Assembly: GCF_050632395.1 (NCBI RefSeq)
Contig: NZ_CP192600.1
Span: 868,001 to 932,000, forward strand
DNA: 64,000 bases
Direction of reading: 5' to 3'
DNA from: JAUYQR01 sp050632395
Lineage (GTDB): Bacteria > Pseudomonadota > Alphaproteobacteria > Rhodobacterales > Rhodobacteraceae
Part shown: piece by piece, positions 59,762 to 64,000 of the stretch
Layout: each line of letters begins with the position of its first letter
Numbering within the stretch: position 1 is the stretch's first letter
Position numbers and translations under genes: made by a program
Notes under the pieces: model-generated
What the model was told of the DNA's origin: nothing
Databases searched by the model: none
The model's input: only the letters and a program-made list of their open reading frames with translations

Positions 59762-60771
59762 GCCCAGATGCGCCCATGCTTTACCAGCCAGTCGGCGCTG
59801 GCCAGAAGGGCGGCTTTCGGGGCCACGAACTCCATCCCCATTTCCTGCACCGCACGGGCGTTCGACACCCGGTCCAGATGGCCAAGCTTCGGCAGGATCG
59901 CCCGCACGCCCGGATCAACCAGCGCCAGCGCGCGCAACAACAGGTTTGGCGCCACCCGCGTCGGAATCCTGCGCACCGGATAGGCCGCCTTTAGCACCAG
60001 CCCCATGTCGACCATCGCCAGCGTGCCCGCCGCCGCGATGTAGCGCCGTCCCTCGGTGGCAGGCCGTTGCAGCGCGCGCAGGTGCATCTCGGCCACGTCA
60101 CGCACATCGACGATCGGAAACCCGATCGCGGGCAGCATCGGGTCGCGGCCCTTCAGGATCCGCTCCACCAGATACAACGACGTGCCGTAGTGTTCGTCCA
60201 TGGGCGGGCCCAGCACCAGACCGGGGTTGATCGTGGTCAGCGCCAGCCCGCTTGCCCGCGCGTATTCCCAAGCCGAGCGTTCCGCGAGGGTCTTCGATTT
60301 GGCATAGGCCGTCGTCTCGGGCAGGGTCACGTCGCACCAGTCGGCCTCGTCCTGCAGCGTGTTCGGCTTGCCGTCGTTGATCACCGCCACGGTCGACGAG
60401 GTCAGCACCACCCGCCGCGCGCCCGCCGCATGTGCCGCCTTCAGCACCCGCCGGGTGCCTTCGACGGCAGGCCGGATCAAGAGGTTCGCATCCTTGGGCT
60501 GGGCGATCGGAAAGGGCGACGCGGTGTGCACAACCGCCGTCACCCCGGCCATCGCCTCGGCCCAGCCGGCGTCCGCCTCCAGATCGGCCTGCGCGAAGCA
60601 CAGGCTGCCCGCACGGCTGCCAAGTTGATGCGCCACGGCGGCGCGCACCTCATCGGCCCGGTCCAGCCGACGCAGCGTGCCGCGCACGTCGTAGCCGGCA
60701 TTCAACAGCCGCAGCGCCACGTGCTTTGCGATGAACCCGGACACGCCGGTCAGCAGAACCAGTTCCGCCAT
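59758..60771 (-). CDS. NAD-dependent epimerase/dehydratase, dihydroflavonol reductase-like
   Basis: A 337-residue extended SDR protein: the Rossmann motif LVLLTGVSGFIAKHVALRLL at residues 4-23, then VRGTLRRLDRADEV, VVHTASPFPIA, LTSSTVAVINDG and the catalytic TAYAKSKTLAERSAWEY (Y-x3-K). This subset includes dihydroflavonol-4-reductase-like and aldehyde reductase enzymes that reduce ketones or aldehydes with NADPH. The true substrate is unknown. The ATG at 60769-60771 is chosen for the motif position. Confidence 0.88.
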   Translation of the reverse strand: MAELVLLTGVSGFIAKHVALRLLNAGYDVRGTLRRLDRADEVRAAVAHQLGSRAGSLCFAQADLEADAGWAEAMAGVTAVVHTASPFPIAQPKDANLLIRPAVEGTRRVLKAAHAAGARRVVLTSSTVAVINDGKPNTLQDEADWCDVTLPETTAYAKSKTLAERSAWEYARASGLALTTINPGLVLGPPMDEHYGTSLYLVERILKGRDPMLPAIGFPIVDVRDVAEMHLRALQRPATEGRRYIAAAGTLAMVDMGLVLKAAYPVRRIPTRVAPNLLLRALALVDPGVRAILPKLGHLDRVSNARAVQEMGMEFVAPKAALLASADWLVKHGRIWA

Positions 60772-60837
60772 TGCCAGCCTCGACAAACCCTGATGCCGTC
60801 AACTCTCCGCCGCGACCGGCGGCAAAGCAAGCAAAGA

Positions 60838-62502
60838 TCAGTCCAGCAGACGTCGCGCGATGACTTGCGCCTGAATCTCGGCCGCGCCCTCAAATATGTT
60901 CAGGATGCGCGCGTCGCACAGGATGCGGCTGATCCGGTATTCCAGCGCAAAGCCGTTGCCGCCGTGGATCTGCAACGCATTGTCCGCCGCAGCCCATGCC
61001 ACCCGCGCGCCCAACAACTTGGCCATCCCCGCTTCCAGATCGCAGCGCTTGTCATGGTCCTTCTGCCAGGCGCTGAAATAGGTCAGCTGCCGCGCCACCA
61101 TGATCTCCACCGCCATTATCGCAAGCTTCCCCGCCACGCGCGGAAACGCGATCAGCGGCTTGCCGAACTGCTGGCGGTCGGTCGCATATTGCATCCCGGT
61201 CTCCAGCGCCGATTGCGCCACACCCACGGCGCGTGCCGCCGTCTGGATGCGCGCGCTTTCGAACGTCTGCATCAACTGCTTGAAGCCATGACCTTCGACC
61301 CCGCCCAGAAGGTTTTCCCCCTTCACCGCAAAGCCGTCGAAGTTGACGGTGTATTCCTTCATGCCCCGGTAACCCAGAACCTCGATCTCGCCACCCGACA
61401 GCCCTGCGTCGACGAACGGCGTCTCATCCGTCCCCGGCGTCTTTTCCGCCAGAAACATGCTCAATCCCCGGTAATCCGTGGTGCCGGGAACCGACCGCGC
61501 CAGCACCGTCATCACATGGGTGCGGGCGGCATGGGTAATCCATGTCTTGTTGCCGGTGATCTGCCAGTCGTCCCCCACCTTCGCCGCCCGGGTGCGCAAC
61601 GACCCAAGGTCGGACCCGGTGTTCGGTTCGGTGAACACCGCCGTCGGCAAGATCTCTCCGCTCGCCAGCTTTGGCAGCCACTGTTCCTTCTGCGCCTCGG
61701 TCCCGCCGCACAGGATCAATTCCGCCGCGATCTCGGTCCGCGTGCCAAGGCTGCCCACGCCGATATACCCGCGTGACAGCTCCTCGCTCACCACCACCAT
61801 CGACGCTTTCGACAGCCCGAACCCACCATACGCCTCGGGGATCGTCAGGCCAAAGACGCCCATCCCGGCCAGCTTGTCGATCACCTCCATCGGGATCAAC
61901 TCGTCGCGCAGGTGCCAGCCCTGCGCATGAGGGATCACCTCGTCATCGGCAAAACGGCGGAACTGGTCGCGGATCATCTCCAGCTCATCGTCCAACCCAG
62001 TCACGCCGAACGTCGCCCGCCCGTGGTTGTCCCGCATCAGCGCCACCAGCTCCAGCCGCGCCGCATTGGTGTTGCCGCCCGCCATCAACGCCCGCGCCGC
62101 ATCGCCCGGCTGCCATGTCACGCCCAGATCGGCCAATCGCGCGATCTCGCCCTGGCTCATCGGGATGCCGCCCGCGATCTGGTTCAGGTATTCCCCGAAC
62201 GCGATCTGCAGGATCAGTGCCTCCATGTGCCCAAACTTGCCCTCGGCCTTGATCCGCCCAGCCCAGGCCTGCATCTGGCGCAGCGCCTCGACATAGGTCG
62301 CCAGCCACGCCATCGCATGTGCGGCCGCCTGATGCTCCTCCATCAGCGCGGGCGAGACCTTGCTCGCAACAGTCACCTCGCCCCGGACGTTTTCACGCGC
62401 CGATGCCAGCAGCGCCTCCACCTCGGGCAGCGCGGCGGCGGTCAGGGCCAGAAGGTTGGTCAGGGCGGCGGACTGGGTCATGGTCTGGCCATCATGCGGC
62501 AT
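60838..62502 (-). CDS. mcd: (2S)-Methylsuccinyl-CoA dehydrogenase
   Basis: A 554-residue acyl-CoA dehydrogenase with an N-terminal extension of about 160 residues before the normal core (GLDDELEMIRDQFRRFADDE). That extended form and length are those of methylsuccinyl-CoA dehydrogenase, which makes mesaconyl-CoA in the ethylmalonyl-CoA pathway for acetate assimilation. Core motifs are LTIPEAYGGFGLSKASM, FTEPNTGSDLGSLRTRA, GNKTWITHAARTHV, QTFESARIQTAARAVG, LQIHGGNGFALEYRISRI and the catalytic Glu in NIFEGAAEIQAQV. Start ATG at 62500-62502 has GGAG eight bases upstream. The other pathway genes are not in the window, so the substrate is inferred from architecture. Confidence 0.82.
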   Translation of the reverse strand: MPHDGQTMTQSAALTNLLALTAAALPEVEALLASARENVRGEVTVASKVSPALMEEHQAAAHAMAWLATYVEALRQMQAWAGRIKAEGKFGHMEALILQIAFGEYLNQIAGGIPMSQGEIARLADLGVTWQPGDAARALMAGGNTNAARLELVALMRDNHGRATFGVTGLDDELEMIRDQFRRFADDEVIPHAQGWHLRDELIPMEVIDKLAGMGVFGLTIPEAYGGFGLSKASMVVVSEELSRGYIGVGSLGTRTEIAAELILCGGTEAQKEQWLPKLASGEILPTAVFTEPNTGSDLGSLRTRAAKVGDDWQITGNKTWITHAARTHVMTVLARSVPGTTDYRGLSMFLAEKTPGTDETPFVDAGLSGGEIEVLGYRGMKEYTVNFDGFAVKGENLLGGVEGHGFKQLMQTFESARIQTAARAVGVAQSALETGMQYATDRQQFGKPLIAFPRVAGKLAIMAVEIMVARQLTYFSAWQKDHDKRCDLEAGMAKLLGARVAWAAADNALQIHGGNGFALEYRISRILCDARILNIFEGAAEIQAQVIARRLLD

Positions 62503-62691
62503 CTTTGCGCTCCGGTCATCTACGGGATTCTGCACCTGCAAAGACCTAATGCCTTCGCATCCGCAGAGCAATATCGTTTCGTCATAAATATCGTCCACGC
62601 ATTAAAGTGTCGCGGCTGAATTTGCGGCAGCGCCACCTTTCGCCCAGTCCGCGCATCGGTCACAAAGGCCGCACCCAAGACGGATGGCGCG

Positions 62692-63462
62692 ATGGATGTT
62701 CTGATGGATGGCCTTTCGGCCCCCGCCTTTCTGGTGGCGCTGGCGGTGGCCGGGGTCGCGGGCTTTGTGAAGGGCGCGGTCGGCTTTGCGATGCCGATGA
62801 TCATGATTTCGGCCTTCTCGTCCTTCCTGCCGCCCGAGGTTGCCTTGGCAGGGCTGATCCTGCCCACACTTTTCACCAACCTGTCGCAGGCCTTCCGGCA
62901 GGGTGTTCCCGCCGCAAAGGACACCGCCTTCACCTACCGCCGCTTCCTGATCGGCACGGTGATCTTCATCGCCGTCTCGGCCCCCTTCGCCGCATTGATC
63001 CCGCGCGAGGCGTTCCTTCTGCTCCTCGGCCTGCCGATCACCATCTTTGCGGCGCTGCAACTGGCGGGCTTCAGCCTTGCGATCCGCCTGCATCACCAAA
63101 CCCGCGCGGAATGGTGCCTGGGGGTGATCGGCGGGCTTTACGGCGGGGTATCGGGCATCTGGGGGCCGCCCTTGCTGATCTACCTCCTCTCCACCGGCGC
63201 CACGAAGATCGAGGCGGTCCGCGCGCAGGGCGTTGTGTTCCTGATCGGCGCGGTTGCGCTTCTGGCCGCGCACCTTGGCACAGGGGTAGCGAACGGCCCC
63301 TCGCTTGCCTTCTCGGCGGTGCTGTCGATCCCGGCGCTCATTGGGCTGAAGGTCGGCTACGCGGTGCAGGACAGGCTCGATCAGACCCGCTTTCGCCGCT
63401 GGACCCAAGGGTTGCTGATCGTCACCGGGCTTAACCTCGTGCGTCAGGCGCTGTTCGCCTGA
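62692..63462 (+). CDS. TauE/SafE family anion exporter
   Basis: A 256-residue membrane protein with about eight spans and the family pattern AGFVKGAVGFAMPMIMISA near the N terminus and YGGVSGIWGPPLLIYLLSTG in the second half. TauE/SafE proteins export sulfite, sulfoacetate or related anions. No sulfonate genes are adjacent. Divergent from mcd across 189 bases that include an AT-rich stretch (62560-62600), where the shared promoters probably lie; convergent with pckA. Confidence 0.88.
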   Translation: MDVLMDGLSAPAFLVALAVAGVAGFVKGAVGFAMPMIMISAFSSFLPPEVALAGLILPTLFTNLSQAFRQGVPAAKDTAFTYRRFLIGTVIFIAVSAPFAALIPREAFLLLLGLPITIFAALQLAGFSLAIRLHHQTRAEWCLGVIGGLYGGVSGIWGPPLLIYLLSTGATKIEAVRAQGVVFLIGAVALLAAHLGTGVANGPSLAFSAVLSIPALIGLKVGYAVQDRLDQTRFRRWTQGLLIVTGLNLVRQALFA

Positions 63463-63531
63463 CCGCATGAATCGACCTGCAGGGTCGGGACATCCCCTGA
63501 AAACCTGCACGCCCGTTGTTTGGTTCCCGTC

Positions 63532-64000
63532 TCAGCGGATCGCGGCGGCCTTCACGTCGGCGTCGATGAACGGCACGTACTGGCCGAAATTATCGGCAAA
63601 CATGCCCACCAGCTTTTTCGCCTGCACGTCATAGGCGGCCGGATCGGCCCAAGTGTCGCGCGGCGTCAGCAACGCGGTATCGACGCCCGGCACTGCCACC
63701 GGCACCTCGAAGCCAAAGACCGGGTCGCGCCGGAACGTGGCCCCGTTCAGCGACCCGTCCAGAGCCGCTGCCAGCAATGCCCGCGTTGCCTTGATCGGCA
63801 TCCGCTTGCCGGTGCCGTACGCACCGCCGGTCCAACCGGTGTTCACCAGCCAGCACGACGCGCCGTGCTTGGCGATCTTGGCCTGCAACAGCTTGCCATA
63901 AACCTCGGGCCGGCGCGGCATGAAGGGCGCGCCAAAGCAGGTCGAGAATGTCGGCTGCGGTTCCGTGATTCCACGCTCGGTACCCGCAGCCTTCGAGGTG
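63532..64000 (-). CDS. pckA: Phosphoenolpyruvate carboxykinase (ATP), 5' partial
   Basis: Converts oxaloacetate to PEP in gluconeogenesis. The visible 155 C-terminal residues run from the window edge and include TERGITEPQPTFSTCFGAPF, PRRPEVYGKLLQAKIAKHG, WLVNTGWTGGAYGTGKRMP and FGFEVPVAVPGVD, the standard C-terminal end of ATP-dependent PckA; the nucleotide-binding P-loop region lies outside the window. The stop codon is at 63532-63534. Together with mcd it fits growth on acetate or other C2 sources. Confidence 0.95.
   Translation of the reverse strand, partial: TSKAAGTERGITEPQPTFSTCFGAPFMPRRPEVYGKLLQAKIAKHGASCWLVNTGWTGGAYGTGKRMPIKATRALLAAALDGSLNGATFRRDPVFGFEVPVAVPGVDTALLTPRDTWADPAAYDVQAKKLVGMFADNFGQYVPFIDADVKAAAIR

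Overview
The window reads as chromosomal DNA of an alphaproteobacterium of the Rhodobacterales/Rhodobacteraceae type. The support is a GC-rich coding sequence throughout; a short HisG paired with HisZ next to hisS; an atpHAGDC operon without Fo genes beside it; an N-terminally extended acyl-CoA dehydrogenase of the methylsuccinyl-CoA type (ethylmalonyl-CoA pathway); a class II (B12) ribonucleotide reductase; a bifunctional Rsh protein followed by pdxJ-acpS-lepB-rnc-era-recO; and several small DUF families typical of this order. Almost everything is housekeeping or metabolic. I see no tRNA or rRNA gene, no insertion sequence, no CRISPR array and no recognisable prophage. No gene-free stretch exceeds about 250 bases.

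Layout. 1-456: lower-GC remnant or edge of an accessory region with a degenerate ImmA/IrrE-like protein. 491-4197: slyX and hisS-hisZ-hisG, transcribed divergently and flanked on both outer sides by related mirror-image intergenic elements. 4194-8450: EamA transporter, DUF1489, B12-dependent RNR with a perfect DnaA box upstream, DUF4242 protein. 8564-11312: unknown membrane protein, Hint-domain protein, rpsD with a strong promoter and a structured leader. 11426-18003: YqhA, homospermidine synthase, hisC-tyrC, extensin-like, DUF2125, ChaC. 18057-21895: a two-gene MotA/MotB-like candidate stator with a very long coiled coil, a BLUF photoreceptor and a fasciclin protein. 21997-26491: clpA, a GFA protein with gloB (glutathione adduct chemistry), a methyltransferase.

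26737-31634: atpHAGDC and its terminator. 31700-36628: H-type lectin, PAP2 protein, prs, HCCA isomerase, hydrolase, threonine aldolase. 36629-42974: a leftward run including ribF, MaoC, HAD hydrolase, Mn-dependent pyrophosphatase, lactonase-like MBL and TraB/GumN. 43061-45192: groES-groEL with promoter, perfect CIRCE and terminator. 45343-49504: EamA, GNAT, Gre factor, NUDIX, lipase-like hydrolase, YqaA, NYN protein. 49653-58474: folK, rpoZ, rsh, DUF2062, pdxJ, acpS, lepB, rnc, era, DUF1491, recO, mostly tightly packed on the + strand. 58538-64000: MFS, SDR reductase, methylsuccinyl-CoA dehydrogenase, TauE/SafE exporter and the C-terminal part of pckA.

Most interesting leads: (i) the coiled-coil stator pair at 18057-20858; (ii) the paired composite elements flanking slyX/hisSZG (TTAA-N7-TTAR plus TGTCCCAC-N-GTGGGACA, spaced 40-41 bases); (iii) a two-copy REP-like intergenic element (5125-5204 and 39257-39311); (iv) the rpsD leader with two GNRA-capped hairpins; (v) the stand-alone Hint protein and the short BLUF protein. 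No complete new defence or mobile system is evident. All family assignments were made by reading motifs, without database searches.
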